From: Acidiferrum sp963771295
GTDB taxonomy: Bacteria; Acidobacteriota; Terriglobia; Acidiferrales; UBA7541
Length of the DNA stretch: 64,000 bases
Assembly: GCA_963771295.1 (NCBI GenBank)
Contig: CAVYTB010000013.1
Span: 1,426,001 to 1,490,000 of the forward strand
Direction: 5' to 3'
The position numbers and the translations under genes are program-made. Below, piece by piece: positions 8,229-16,110 of this stretch; position 1 is the first letter of the stretch, and each line of letters begins with the position of its first letter. Below the pieces are notes generated by a model. It saw only the letters and a program-made list of their open reading frames with translations. It was not told where the DNA came from and ran no database searches.

Positions 8229-8249
8229 GGCGGCATAAAGCCGCCTCAC
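8229..8249. repeat. Hairpin-plus-CTAC intergenic repeat, copy 2
   Basis: GGCGGC-ATAAA-GCCGCC, followed by TCAC. Identical arms recur at 21982; the copy at 17102 has GCTGGC/GCCAGC instead. Confidence 0.7.
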
Positions 8250-8297
8250 AGAGGCGAGACAATAGCGGTTGGAAGATAAAACTATTTCTTGGTAGGG

Positions 8298-8324
8298 TGT
8301 CGATTTAGGCCTGCGCCGTTCGAT
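8298..8324 (+). promoter_or_regulatory. ECF42-type promoter, copy 2
   Basis: TGTCGA (8298-8303), a 17-nt spacer and CGAT (8321-8324) match the ECF42 consensus exactly. The bases just before the -10 element (GCCGTTCGAT) are identical in copy 1. The site is about 20 nt from the start codon, so the leader would be short. Confidence 0.65.
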
Positions 8325-8343
8325 ATACAGTTGGAGGAGACAA

Positions 8344-8709
8344 ATGAAGTACGTGCTGCTGATCTATGGCGACGAGCAGGCGTGGAGCGGCCCGGAACGA
8401 CAGGCGTGTTACCAAGAGTCGACGCAGCTTGCGCACACGCTGAAGTCCAACGGGCAATTCCTGACGACCTCGCCGCTACAGTCGGTGTCGACGGCCACCA
8501 CGGTGCGGGTTCGTGAAGGCAAGCGACTGGTGACCGACGGGCCTTTTGCGGAAACGCGCGAACAGTTGGGCGGGTTCTTCATGATTGAAGCTAAAAATCT
8601 GGACGAGGCCATCGACATTGCAGGACGAATTCCTGGGGCGCGAAAGGGCTCCGTGGAGATACGGCCGGTGGTGGAAATCGAAGGGTTGCCTGCGTCTTTG
8701 GCGACCTGA
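8344..8709 (+). CDS. YCII-related DGPF-domain protein 2
   Basis: This is a 121-residue YCII-family protein beginning 'MKYVLLIYGDE', the standard start of DGPF proteins, with 'TDGPFAETREQLGGF' near residue 62. It follows a GGAGGAG ribosome site and its own ECF42-type promoter, so it is regulated in parallel with the paralogue at 7765 and need not depend on read-through. DGPF proteins are often partners of ECF42 sigma factors, but no sigma gene is visible here. Family is certain; function is unknown. Confidence 0.92.
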   Translation: MKYVLLIYGDEQAWSGPERQACYQESTQLAHTLKSNGQFLTTSPLQSVSTATTVRVREGKRLVTDGPFAETREQLGGFFMIEAKNLDEAIDIAGRIPGARKGSVEIRPVVEIEGLPASLAT

Positions 8710-8814
8710 TAAATTCGCGCATTCTGGGAACAGGATATTGTTTTTCGGTAAGGGAAGCGATCAGAAAGCGGCCACTACACAGGCTGGACTAAATCTAGCG
8801 AAGGAGCAGGTACG

Positions 8815-9999
8815 ATGAGCAACGTTCGAGTGTTGGTAGGCACGAAGAAAGGCGCATTCATTCTCTCATCCGATGGGAAGCGGGAACAGTGGAATGTAAG
8901 CGGGCCGCACTTCGCGGGATGGGAGATGTATCACCTGAAAGGTTCGCCGGCTGACCCGAATCGCATTTACGCTTCGCAGACGAGCGGCTGGTTTGGGCAG
9001 GTGATCCAGCGCTCGGACGATGGAGGTAAGACGTGGATGCAGCCGGGGACACCTCCGGGCGAAACAACCGGCCCTGGCGGAATGCCAAAGGGCGAGAGCA
9101 ACAAATTTATGTATGACACGTCTGCGGAAACAGGCGCACCGCTGACGACGCACCAGTGGTACGACGGAACGCAGCATCCGTGGGAATTCAAGCGTGTGTG
9201 GCACTTGGAGCCATCGTTGACCGACCCCGACACAGTGTATGCGGGCGTGGAAGATGCGGCGCTGTTCCGTTCGACTGACGGAGGCAAGAACTGGCATGAA
9301 TTTGCCGGACTGCGGGGCCATGGAAGCGGTCCGCATTGGCAACCGGGCGCGGGCGGGATGTGCCTGCACACCGTGATTCTGGATCCGAAAGACCCGGGGC
9401 GAATCTACATCGCGATTTCCGCGGCGGGAGCGTTCCGTACGGACGACGGCGGAAAAACGTGGAAGCCGATCAACAAAGGACTGCGCTCGCAATACATTCC
9501 GGATCCAAACGCGGAGGTGGGCCACTGCGTTCACCACATCGCGATGAATCCCACACGTCCGGGCGTGCTGTTCATGCAAAAACACTGGGATGTAATGCGC
9601 TCCGATGATGCCGGGGACTCGTGGCATGAAGTGAGTGGCAACTTGCCCACGGATTTCGGATTCGCGATCGACGTGCACGCGCACGAACCAGAGACTATTT
9701 ATGTTGTGCCGATCAAAAGCGATGGTGAACACTTCGTGCCCGATGCGAAACTGCGGGTGTATCGCAGCCGAAGCGGAGGAAATGAATGGGAGGAGCTTTC
9801 GAAGGGGCTACCGCAGAAAGATTGTTACGTGAACGTGCTACGGGACGCGATGGCAGTGGACACGCTGGACAAATGCGGGATCTACTTCGGAACGTCGGGA
9901 GGGCAAGTGTATTGCTCGCCGGATGCGGGTGACACGTGGTCGCCGATCGTGCGCGATCTGCCGGCGGTGTACTCGGTGGAAGTGCAGACATTGCCATGA
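8815..9999 (+). CDS. Asp-box (BNR / sortilin-like) beta-propeller protein
   Basis: The 394-residue protein contains at least five Asp-box motifs: SDDGGKTW, STDGGKNW, TDDGGKTW, SDDAGDSW and SPDAGDTW. They are spread along the chain as in six- or seven-bladed propellers of the sialidase/VPS10 superfamily. No signal peptide is seen, so it is probably cytoplasmic. No sialidase Arg triad was recognised, so a structural or binding role is likelier than glycosidase activity. The ATG follows an AAGGAG site. Its stop overlaps the next start by 4 nt (ATGA), which indicates translational coupling with the MoaD/ThiS-like protein. Confidence 0.88.
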   Translation: MSNVRVLVGTKKGAFILSSDGKREQWNVSGPHFAGWEMYHLKGSPADPNRIYASQTSGWFGQVIQRSDDGGKTWMQPGTPPGETTGPGGMPKGESNKFMYDTSAETGAPLTTHQWYDGTQHPWEFKRVWHLEPSLTDPDTVYAGVEDAALFRSTDGGKNWHEFAGLRGHGSGPHWQPGAGGMCLHTVILDPKDPGRIYIAISAAGAFRTDDGGKTWKPINKGLRSQYIPDPNAEVGHCVHHIAMNPTRPGVLFMQKHWDVMRSDDAGDSWHEVSGNLPTDFGFAIDVHAHEPETIYVVPIKSDGEHFVPDAKLRVYRSRSGGNEWEELSKGLPQKDCYVNVLRDAMAVDTLDKCGIYFGTSGGQVYCSPDAGDTWSPIVRDLPAVYSVEVQTLP

Positions 10000-10292
10000 T
10001 TCGAGTGGAACTGCCCCCGCATCTGCGGTCGCTGGCGCACGTTCGCGGCGAGGTGGCGCTGGAGGTTGCGGCGCCGGTTACGCTGCGAGCGGTGCTGGAC
10101 GCGCTGGAGGCGCAATACCCGATGCTGCGCGGGACGATACGCGGCCACGGAACGCAACAGCGGCGGGCTTTCTTGCGATTCTTCGCGTGCGCGGAGGATT
10201 TGTCGCACGAATCGCCGGACGCGGTGCTTCCCGAGGCGGTGAGCTCGGGTGAGGAACCGCTGCTGATCGTGGGGGCCATTGCCGGCGGATAG
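9996..10292 (+). CDS. MoaD/ThiS-like ubiquitin-fold sulfur-carrier protein
   Basis: The 98-residue protein has a beta-grasp pattern and ends exactly in Gly-Gly ('VGAIAGG'). That is the C-terminal signature that MoaD and ThiS need for adenylation and thiocarboxylation by a MoeB/ThiF-type enzyme. The ATG at 9996 overlaps the stop of the propeller gene; a longer frame from 9936 would lie inside that gene and is less likely. No moaE, moeB, thiG or thiF is adjacent, so classical cofactor synthesis is not indicated by context. It could be a sulfur donor or a protein modifier. Confidence 0.8.
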   Translation: MIRVELPPHLRSLAHVRGEVALEVAAPVTLRAVLDALEAQYPMLRGTIRGHGTQQRRAFLRFFACAEDLSHESPDAVLPEAVSSGEEPLLIVGAIAGG

Positions 10293-10343
10293 CTAAAAAA
10301 TCCTAGCGACCTTGCGTGAGAGACCGGCGGGTATGTTTGGGAG

Positions 10344-11090
10344 CTACTCGTGGTTCAGCTTTGCGGCGATTTTCTTCATCATGCCGAGGACGACTTCGGC
10401 ATCGGATTCTTCCCAGATAAACCGGCGCAGCATTCTTCGCAATTTTTCTTCCGAGGTGCTGCTGGCGCGAGCGCCAACGTATCCGCTACGTTGCAATGCT
10501 TCGAGCCAAGCCTCCGTAATGCGTTTTACAGTCTCCATCCGAGCAAAGTGTCTTTCATCGGCGCCGCCGGGAGGCGCGTTTTTCAGCTTCGAATCGCCTG
10601 TTTCGCTTTTCGCGAGTTCGTACAAGCACACGGCCGCGGCCTGGCCCAAATTCATGGAGCGATGTTCTTCTCGGGTCGGGATCCGCAACAGCCAGTGGCA
10701 ATAGCTCATATCATCATTCGACAATCCGCGTTTTTCTGAGCCGAACAGCAGCGCCACTCGACTGTTCGGCATACGCTCTCGGATCAGATGAGCCGCTTCC
10801 TGCAAACCGAGCAAGGGTTGACGCACATCGCGATTCCCGACTGCCGTCGTTCCCACGACCAGCGAGCAATCGGCCACAGCCTCGGGGACGGTGGCGAACT
10901 CTTCCGCGGACTTCATCACGGCTGACGCGCCTACTGCCGACACCGACTCGCGATAGGCTTTCTCGTATGGTTTGACGACCCGCAGATGGAGGGCGCCAAA
11001 ATTGCTCATGGCCCGGGCCACGGCGCCCATGTTCAAGGGATTGCGGGTGGCGACCAGGACGACTCTCAAGTTTTCCATCGACTCATTCAC
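10344..11090 (-). CDS. trmJ: tRNA (cytidine/uridine-32-2'-O)-methyltransferase TrmJ-like
   Basis: This 248-residue SPOUT-class methyltransferase shows the three TrmH/TrmJ motifs in order: an N-terminal 'VLVATRNPLNMGAVARAM' segment with the catalytic Asn-Met region, 'ALLFGSEKRGLSNDD', and the C-terminal knot 'SMNLGQAAAVCLYEL', where S-adenosylmethionine binds. Length and motif spelling fit TrmJ, which 2'-O-methylates tRNA position 32. The C-terminal extension (about 175-248) is predicted helical, as in TrmJ. The start is ambiguous between Met1 and Met5. It converges with the MoaD-like gene, and its 5' end abuts the truncated acetyltransferase. Confidence 0.88.
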   Translation of the reverse strand: MNESMENLRVVLVATRNPLNMGAVARAMSNFGALHLRVVKPYEKAYRESVSAVGASAVMKSAEEFATVPEAVADCSLVVGTTAVGNRDVRQPLLGLQEAAHLIRERMPNSRVALLFGSEKRGLSNDDMSYCHWLLRIPTREEHRSMNLGQAAAVCLYELAKSETGDSKLKNAPPGGADERHFARMETVKRITEAWLEALQRSGYVGARASSTSEEKLRRMLRRFIWEESDAEVVLGMMKKIAAKLNHE

Positions 11091-11117
11091 GCTGATTTGC
11101 CTCCGACCAGTTGCTTC

Positions 11118-11534
11118 GCGATCCGTGAGCCACCGCGCCTAAGGGGCGAAGAAGAGGTTACGCCCTGCCTGATCATGCTGCAAACCGCGGCCATCGGCTA
11201 CATTCAGTTCTATCGCGTCGGCGAAGACTCGCGCAACTCGTATGAGCTTCCGGCGGATTATGACCTCGAGTCGGTGTACGGGATCGATCAATTTATTGGC
11301 GAGGTTTCGTGCTGGAATCACGGCTTGGGCACGCGATCCGTTTCTCTGGTGCTTCGGTATCTGTTTCAGACAAAAGGCGCGGGCAAAGTGCATCTGGATC
11401 CTCAGGTGACGAATCTTCGCGCGATCCGGTGTTATGAGAAATGTGGGTTCCGGAAAGTGAAGATATTGCAGGCCCACGAAATGCACGAGGGAGTTCTGCG
11501 GGATGCCTGGCTGATGGAGGTGAGTGCTGTCTAG
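11118..11534 (+). pseudogene. N-terminally truncated GNAT acetyltransferase (AAC(6')-like)
   Basis: From about 11118 the plus-strand frame reads as a GNAT domain close to aminoglycoside 6'-N-acetyltransferases: 'IGYIQFYRV', 'YGIDQFIGE', 'GLGTRSVSLVLRYLF', 'LDPQVTNLRAIRCYEKCGF'. The acetyl-CoA site and C-terminus are complete. The first 45-60 residues expected for the family are missing: upstream the frame runs antisense through the start of trmJ with no matching sequence. No start codon with a ribosome site precedes the conserved part. It looks like a 5'-deleted remnant, although a short product from an internal start cannot be excluded. Confidence 0.7.
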
Positions 11535-11557
11535 AGTGAGCCGGGAGATCAGAGAGC

Positions 11558-11582
11558 ATTCACCGCAGAGGACACCGAAAGG
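11558..11582. repeat. CACC(A/G)CAGAGG-type intergenic repeat, copy 2
   Basis: Similar to 1143-1165 over the first 18 positions. Confidence 0.5.
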
Positions 11583-11654
11583 TCCGAGGACAGGATTTCT
11601 TGAGAGCGTGTGAGTTCGCGGGCCGCATCTTTCCCCTCCGAAACATAGGGTTCT

Positions 11655-11676
11655 ACGCGAGCCCAAGGGCTTGCGT
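11655..11676. repeat. ACGCGAGCCC/GGGCTTGCGT hairpin
   Basis: Ten base pairs (one G-U) around an AA loop, followed by GGGG. It resembles the CCACACGC/GCGTGTGG hairpin at 32279-32308, which is likewise followed by a G-rich tail. Confidence 0.6.
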
Positions 11677-12083
11677 GGGGAAGGTGGCCGTCTATTCCCC
11701 ATTAATAAATCGATTTTCTTATTTATTGCTAACTGGTAGTTCTGACAGGTGACAAGGGGGCTTTCCCGATTCATACTCTTGCGCGTTACAAGCTGTATCC
11801 CGAGTCATGTACGTCGTCTTGATTGGTGGCTCGTGTGGGATTGGCTCTTGCGCACTTTCGAGCAATCCTGCGAAGACGCAAAACGATTCGTTGCTTGCAA
11901 CGGGGCGGGGTGCTTCTGAAATCTCTTGGGCGGAGATATTTCGGACTTCGCAGGATTGTCCGGCAGTGCGATTCCCACTTTAGTAGCGCTTCGAGTTCAC
12001 TTCTATAGCACGATTCTTCCTTTGCCTTTCCGACTGTCGCAAGCTACAGTCTTTGCTACTAAACGGAAGGAAGGACTCGTTGT

Positions 12084-12701
12084 ATGGCTCTCCTCCTCCA
12101 TGCCTGGACAGATTTCGCATGCCCCTACTGTTTCCTGGCGACTCTGGCAGTGGAAAAACTGAGCGACCACTTCGAGTTGGACATACACTGGCGCTCGTTT
12201 CAACTGCGACCTCCCGAAGCGACGCCGGTACCGCGCTCCAGCGCCACGATTGCGGGCGAGCACGCGCATGTGGCGAGCCGAGTGCTTTCTGAATTTGGAC
12301 TGAATCTCAGGCCTGGTCCCACGGGAATCAACACACGATTGGCGCACATTGCGATGGCGTACGCATCCTCGATAGGGCGAGGAGATTCATTCCACCTTTT
12401 GGTGATGACCCACTATTGGCTTGATGGACATTCGATCGAATCGCCTCGAGATATTCATCGACTCGCGGAGATTGGCGGTCTGGATCCCCTTGGGGTTACA
12501 GCGGCGCTGGAGAATCCAAAGTTTGCCGATGTGGTCGACGACGATCGTCGCGAAGCCAATCGCCGTGGACTGCAGGGTGTTCCGGCACTGCTCTTCGCGC
12601 ACAAATATCTAATCTCCGGCGCGCACCCTTATGAATTCCTACGACAAGCGGTGGAAAAGCTTCGCCCCGAATCCAATGCTTCCGCCGCAGGTCACCACTG
12701 A
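12084..12701 (+). CDS. DsbA-family thiol oxidoreductase, FrnE-like
   Basis: This 205-residue protein has a thioredoxin fold with an inserted helical domain. The active-site motif CPYC lies near residue 14, in 'WTDFACPYCFLA', and the cis-Pro loop appears as 'GLQGVPALLF' near residue 168. There is no signal peptide, in line with cytoplasmic FrnE-type DsbA homologues that exchange disulfides under oxidative stress. The C-terminal family segment 'SGAQP' is 'SGAHP' here. It stands alone, with gene-poor DNA upstream. Confidence 0.9.
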   Translation: MALLLHAWTDFACPYCFLATLAVEKLSDHFELDIHWRSFQLRPPEATPVPRSSATIAGEHAHVASRVLSEFGLNLRPGPTGINTRLAHIAMAYASSIGRGDSFHLLVMTHYWLDGHSIESPRDIHRLAEIGGLDPLGVTAALENPKFADVVDDDRREANRRGLQGVPALLFAHKYLISGAHPYEFLRQAVEKLRPESNASAAGHH

Positions 12702-12811
12702 TCGTAAGACCTCGGTGAGTACGAGCTGAGCTCTCGTTTCTCAAAGTAACCATTTGGTTGTGAGGTTGCGCTAAGATCGCTTCAATTGAAGGGACACGGG
12801 AGGGTGTGTCC

Positions 12812-13610
12812 ATGTGGAACCGTATTCCCCTGGCGCTGCGGGCGCTGCTATTGGCCATCTCCGTAACTGGCACTGCTACTTTAGTCTGGGGAGTTCTGGC
12901 GCAAACTAACTTGCGATTGTCGGCGGAATTGCCTTGGGCGGCGGTTGTAATGGCGGTATTCCTGATCGGGCTGGCCAAGGTCCACGGCCAATGCACGGCG
13001 AGCAGGACTGCGAGCAGAAGCGCTATCGTCGACTGTGTGGCGATGGTCATTGGTGGCAGGAGGACTGGCGCTAGGGTCGTCAATTGCGTTGTTCATATTG
13101 TCACACCGATTGATCCGATGGCCGCAGCCTGCCCGGCTCGACCTTTCTCACATCCCTTCCAGTACACTGTGGCCGACGCTTCTGATGAGCGCCATGGTGG
13201 CGGGTATCAGCGAGGAAGCAGGCTTCCGAGGATATTTGCAGGGACCGTTGGAGCGCCGATACGGTCCCGCCGCAGCCATCGCAGGCACCAGCATTGTTTT
13301 CGGGCTCGCCCATTTGAGCCATGGCGCATTTCTGCCCGCGATTCTCTTCGATATTGGCTGGGGTGCACTCTACGGATTGCTGACCTATCTGAGTGGTTCC
13401 ATTTTGCCGGCGGTGGTGCTGCACAGCAGTGCCGACACGGTTGAATTCTTCGCTGCATGGAAATTCCCGGTGACCGCGAGCATGCCGCTGCTGTGGGAAA
13501 GCGGCGCAGATCGACTATTTTGGTTCGACTGCGCTGTCGGGTTGATACTGGGAATCGCGTCGGCTTGGGCATTTCGACAACTGGCTCGACGCCGGATGGC
13601 TCCCGCTTAG
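12812..13610 (+). pseudogene. Frameshifted CPBP intramembrane protease gene
   Basis: The 5' part (ATG at 12812 after GGGAGGG, 'MWNRIPLALRALLLAISV') encodes the first two membrane helices up to about 12970. The family sequence then continues in another frame ('GWPRSTANARR' from about 12969) through 13610. The second part keeps all catalytic motifs: EEAGFRG, FGLAH and the later 'VLHSSAD' His. An in-frame TGA at 12963 in the second frame and loss of about ten expected residues at the junction show an indel. A GTG at 13035 could start a product of about 191 residues with all motifs but lacking the N-terminus. So it is either a recent pseudogene, a sequencing error or a shortened gene. Confidence 0.75.
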
Positions 13611-13625
13611 TCGGGAGCTCTTCAG
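13599..13625 (+). terminator. Probable terminator hairpin after the CPBP gene
   Basis: GCTCCCG (13599-13605) pairs with CGGGAGC (13612-13618), followed by TCTTC. It overlaps the stop codon and lies between convergent genes. The U-tract is poor. Confidence 0.4.
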
Positions 13626-13652
13626 CTGACAAGTTATTGCGGGAGACTCCGG

Positions 13653-14714
13653 CTACTTTCCGTAGACCAGCAGCACAAATGTATCCGGCAAGATTGCGGG
13701 GCGCGGTCGCGGATTATCCGCTGTCGCGGCCGGAGCCGGGCCAAAGTCCGCCGTCACTGTATATATATTGTGGTTCGACCTATCCAGAGCCATCGTGCGA
13801 GCGCCGCGTTGCGTGTTGATCATTTCGACGAGGGAGAATTTGGCGGGGGAGTCTTCGTGAGCAATCGTCAGAGTTCCGTCACCGCAGGATGCGAAGGCAT
13901 AGCCAGTAGCGGGATCGAAGCGGTTGGCGTCGACGCCCTGCCCGATAGGCACAGTTCCCATGACTTTTCCTGAGTTTCCATCGACGAAGGCCATCATTTT
14001 ATTGTGGCATCCAACGATGAGGATTTCATGTTCGGCATCGATGGCGAGTCCGCTAGGAGATTCGCAGGGGGCGAGCGGCCAGGTATTGTCCACTTTCAGA
14101 GTTTTGGCGTCGAACTTGACGAGCTGGCTTTTGTCTTCGAGGTTGACGAATATTTTTCCTTTTCCATCGCTGGCGGCAAATTCCGGTCCGCCGCCTAAGG
14201 CAACGGTGCCCGCGACATTGCCGGTGGCGGCATCGATGGCAGTGGAGGAGGAGGCGTCGCCGTTAAAGGTGAAAACTCTTTTGGAAAACGGGTCGTAGAT
14301 TACGCCATCGGGATCTTTGTCGGTCTTCACTTCTCCGAGCTTTTTCAAGGTGGTCATGTCGAAGATGGTGGAGTTAGAGGCGCGCCCGTTGGTGGTATAG
14401 CCGCGATTAGACTCGGCTGCCAATGCGATGCCGTGCACGCCGGGGGTATCGGGAATCTCTCCCAAAACTTTCTCAGTGGTAGGATCGACGACGATCACTT
14501 TGGTGCCGCGCGAGATAAACACACGATGCGTGGCCTGGTCGACCGTCAAGTAATCCCAGCCGCCGGTGCCCCCCAACTTGATTTTTTTAACGAGGTGATA
14601 GCCGGAGGGGCCGGCTGCTTGCGGGGCCGCTGCCGCATGCCGCGAGACAATCATTCCTGCCGCTACAATGCCGATCGCCAGCAATCCAATCACACTTTTT
14701 TTAATCATTGCCAC
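13653..14714 (-). CDS. Secreted YVTN-type beta-propeller protein
   Basis: The 353-residue protein has a signal peptide (about 1-30, Ala-rich, ending near 'HAAAAPQAAG'), then repeated blades. Typical units are 'VFISRGTKVIVVDPTTEKVLGEI' (seen in pieces) and 'KMMAFVDGNSGKVMGTVPIG'. This is the pattern of YVTN/NHL-like seven-bladed propellers found on bacterial and archaeal surfaces. A GTG start at 14714 is favoured over the ATG two codons later because GGGAGG lies 6 nt before the GTG. No enzyme motif is seen. Fold is confident; ligand is unknown. Confidence 0.87.
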   Translation of the reverse strand: MAMIKKSVIGLLAIGIVAAGMIVSRHAAAAPQAAGPSGYHLVKKIKLGGTGGWDYLTVDQATHRVFISRGTKVIVVDPTTEKVLGEIPDTPGVHGIALAAESNRGYTTNGRASNSTIFDMTTLKKLGEVKTDKDPDGVIYDPFSKRVFTFNGDASSSTAIDAATGNVAGTVALGGGPEFAASDGKGKIFVNLEDKSQLVKFDAKTLKVDNTWPLAPCESPSGLAIDAEHEILIVGCHNKMMAFVDGNSGKVMGTVPIGQGVDANRFDPATGYAFASCGDGTLTIAHEDSPAKFSLVEMINTQRGARTMALDRSNHNIYTVTADFGPAPAATADNPRPRPAILPDTFVLLVYGK

Positions 14715-14877
14715 AACGCACCTCCCACAGGTTTGTCAAAACGCTTTTCAGCCACATTGAGGCCCGAGACAATGTGTCATTTTCGACCTAAACGCACGAT
14801 AAACGGATTCAGCTCTTACTCTTAAGTGATTGCGGTTTGGTGCAGGGGAAGTGGGCGACGGAGACGGAGGATGGATG

Positions 14878-16110
14878 TTATTTGATTTCAACCTCAAAAA
14901 TCGCGTTTCCTACGATGGTGCCGGTCCAGACATTCTGATCTTTCTTCTTCAATTTTCCATTATCGAAAAGCAAAATCATGCGGTACACGCCCGGCTTTCG
15001 CAACGGTTCCAGACCTTCCAGATCGAGTTGCCTGCGGTAAGGCTTGCCGACTTCCACCAAATGCGCGTGTCCCATTGCAGGATTATTCAGGCGCGTGATT
15101 AGTGGCGCTGCTTCACGCTTAGTGCCCGCCGGGTCGACGTATCGCAAGCCCCAACAGACTTCGGTGTCGTCCAGATCGAGCACGGCGATAGCGCTGGTGC
15201 CCTGAACTCCCGGCAACAGGTTTAAGTCCACATCCACGATTTTGGGACCGGCACCGGCGCTAAACTCGTAATGTTTCTTTTCGGTTTCGAGAGTGACGCC
15301 CAGTCGCTGCAACACCTCGCCGAATTCCAGAGAATAGTAATTCTCCAGCGTAGCTTGCTGCATGTAGCAACACTCAGACGTGCTGGAGCCCATGCCAGAT
15401 GAGGCGAGATATTCCTCGGCGGTGATGTCCTTCGGATCCGTTACCGGCAATGATGGTGTGACGGTCCACTTCTTCGTGTCCGGCGCGTATTCCATGTTGT
15501 ACCCGCGCACGCCCATTCCACCCGCGCAGACGTTGGCGGAATTCTTCGTGCAGGTACCGAGCGAAATTACAGCGGGGAGCGGCTCTGCACCCGTCGTATC
15601 CGCCCAGGTCTTACCGCCATCCTTTGAAGTTAACGGGCTTCCACCATAGATTTCGAGTTCCGCCACGACGTTCGACTTATCCGAGGGGAGGCGGGCCGAC
15701 GCGTACAATGTTCCATCTTTCCTAGCGAGGACGCTTTTGAACCAGTGAGTGGCGTCGACTTTCTTCCAGATCTTGCCGGAATCGGCGGACACCCACAATC
15801 CAAAGCCAATGGCGCAGCGATCACTGCGATCCGTCACGGGAACCAGCGGCGGCGAATAATAGATCTTCGTTACACCCGGGTCGCTGTGATTCAGGCATCC
15901 GCCCGGCAGGACGCTTTTGGGCAATTTCACTGAGGTCCATTTCTGTTGGGAGACGGTGCTTTGAAATAAACCGGTGCGTGTGGAAACAAAGACGACATCA
16001 TTCATGCGCAGTACTGAAAGGATTATGTCTGCGCGGAATTGGGCGCTCGATGGCAGCGTTAGCCACACCACCATCAAGATGAACTTTCCAATCGCGCGGC
16101 CCCGGTTCAC
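14878..16110 (-). CDS. Secreted protein of unknown function with Asp-box-like repeats
   Basis: The 410-residue product has an N-terminal signal peptide (hydrophobic residues about 8-23). It contains two partial Asp-box-like segments, 'VSADSGKIWKKV' and 'TSKDGGKTWADT', suggesting a short propeller in the N-terminal half. The C-terminal third (about 280-410) is beta-rich and ends in 'NAIFEVEIK'. I do not recognise the family. It starts at GTG within the stop of the upstream gene (GTGA overlap), so the two are translationally coupled and probably work together. Confidence 0.75.
   Translation of the reverse strand: MNRGRAIGKFILMVVWLTLPSSAQFRADIILSVLRMNDVVFVSTRTGLFQSTVSQQKWTSVKLPKSVLPGGCLNHSDPGVTKIYYSPPLVPVTDRSDRCAIGFGLWVSADSGKIWKKVDATHWFKSVLARKDGTLYASARLPSDKSNVVAELEIYGGSPLTSKDGGKTWADTTGAEPLPAVISLGTCTKNSANVCAGGMGVRGYNMEYAPDTKKWTVTPSLPVTDPKDITAEEYLASSGMGSSTSECCYMQQATLENYYSLEFGEVLQRLGVTLETEKKHYEFSAGAGPKIVDVDLNLLPGVQGTSAIAVLDLDDTEVCWGLRYVDPAGTKREAAPLITRLNNPAMGHAHLVEVGKPYRRQLDLEGLEPLRKPGVYRMILLFDNGKLKKKDQNVWTGTIVGNAIFEVEIK

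Larger units (their letters stand above)
11535..12083. other. Gene-poor region with repeats
   Basis: I see no convincing gene in these 549 bases. They contain a CACCGCAGAGG repeat (11558-11582) and a long hairpin (11655-11676). The rest is unstructured by eye and probably carries the promoter for the FrnE-like gene. Confidence 0.6.

Noticed and set aside
11139..11774. 211-residue minus-strand frame opposite the truncated acetyltransferase
   Set aside because: The plus strand carries an unmistakable GNAT domain; the minus frame is only its shadow plus repeat DNA.
12496..13083. 195-residue minus-strand frame over the FrnE-like and CPBP genes
   Set aside because: Antisense to a clean DsbA-family gene and to the CPBP N-terminus; no family features.
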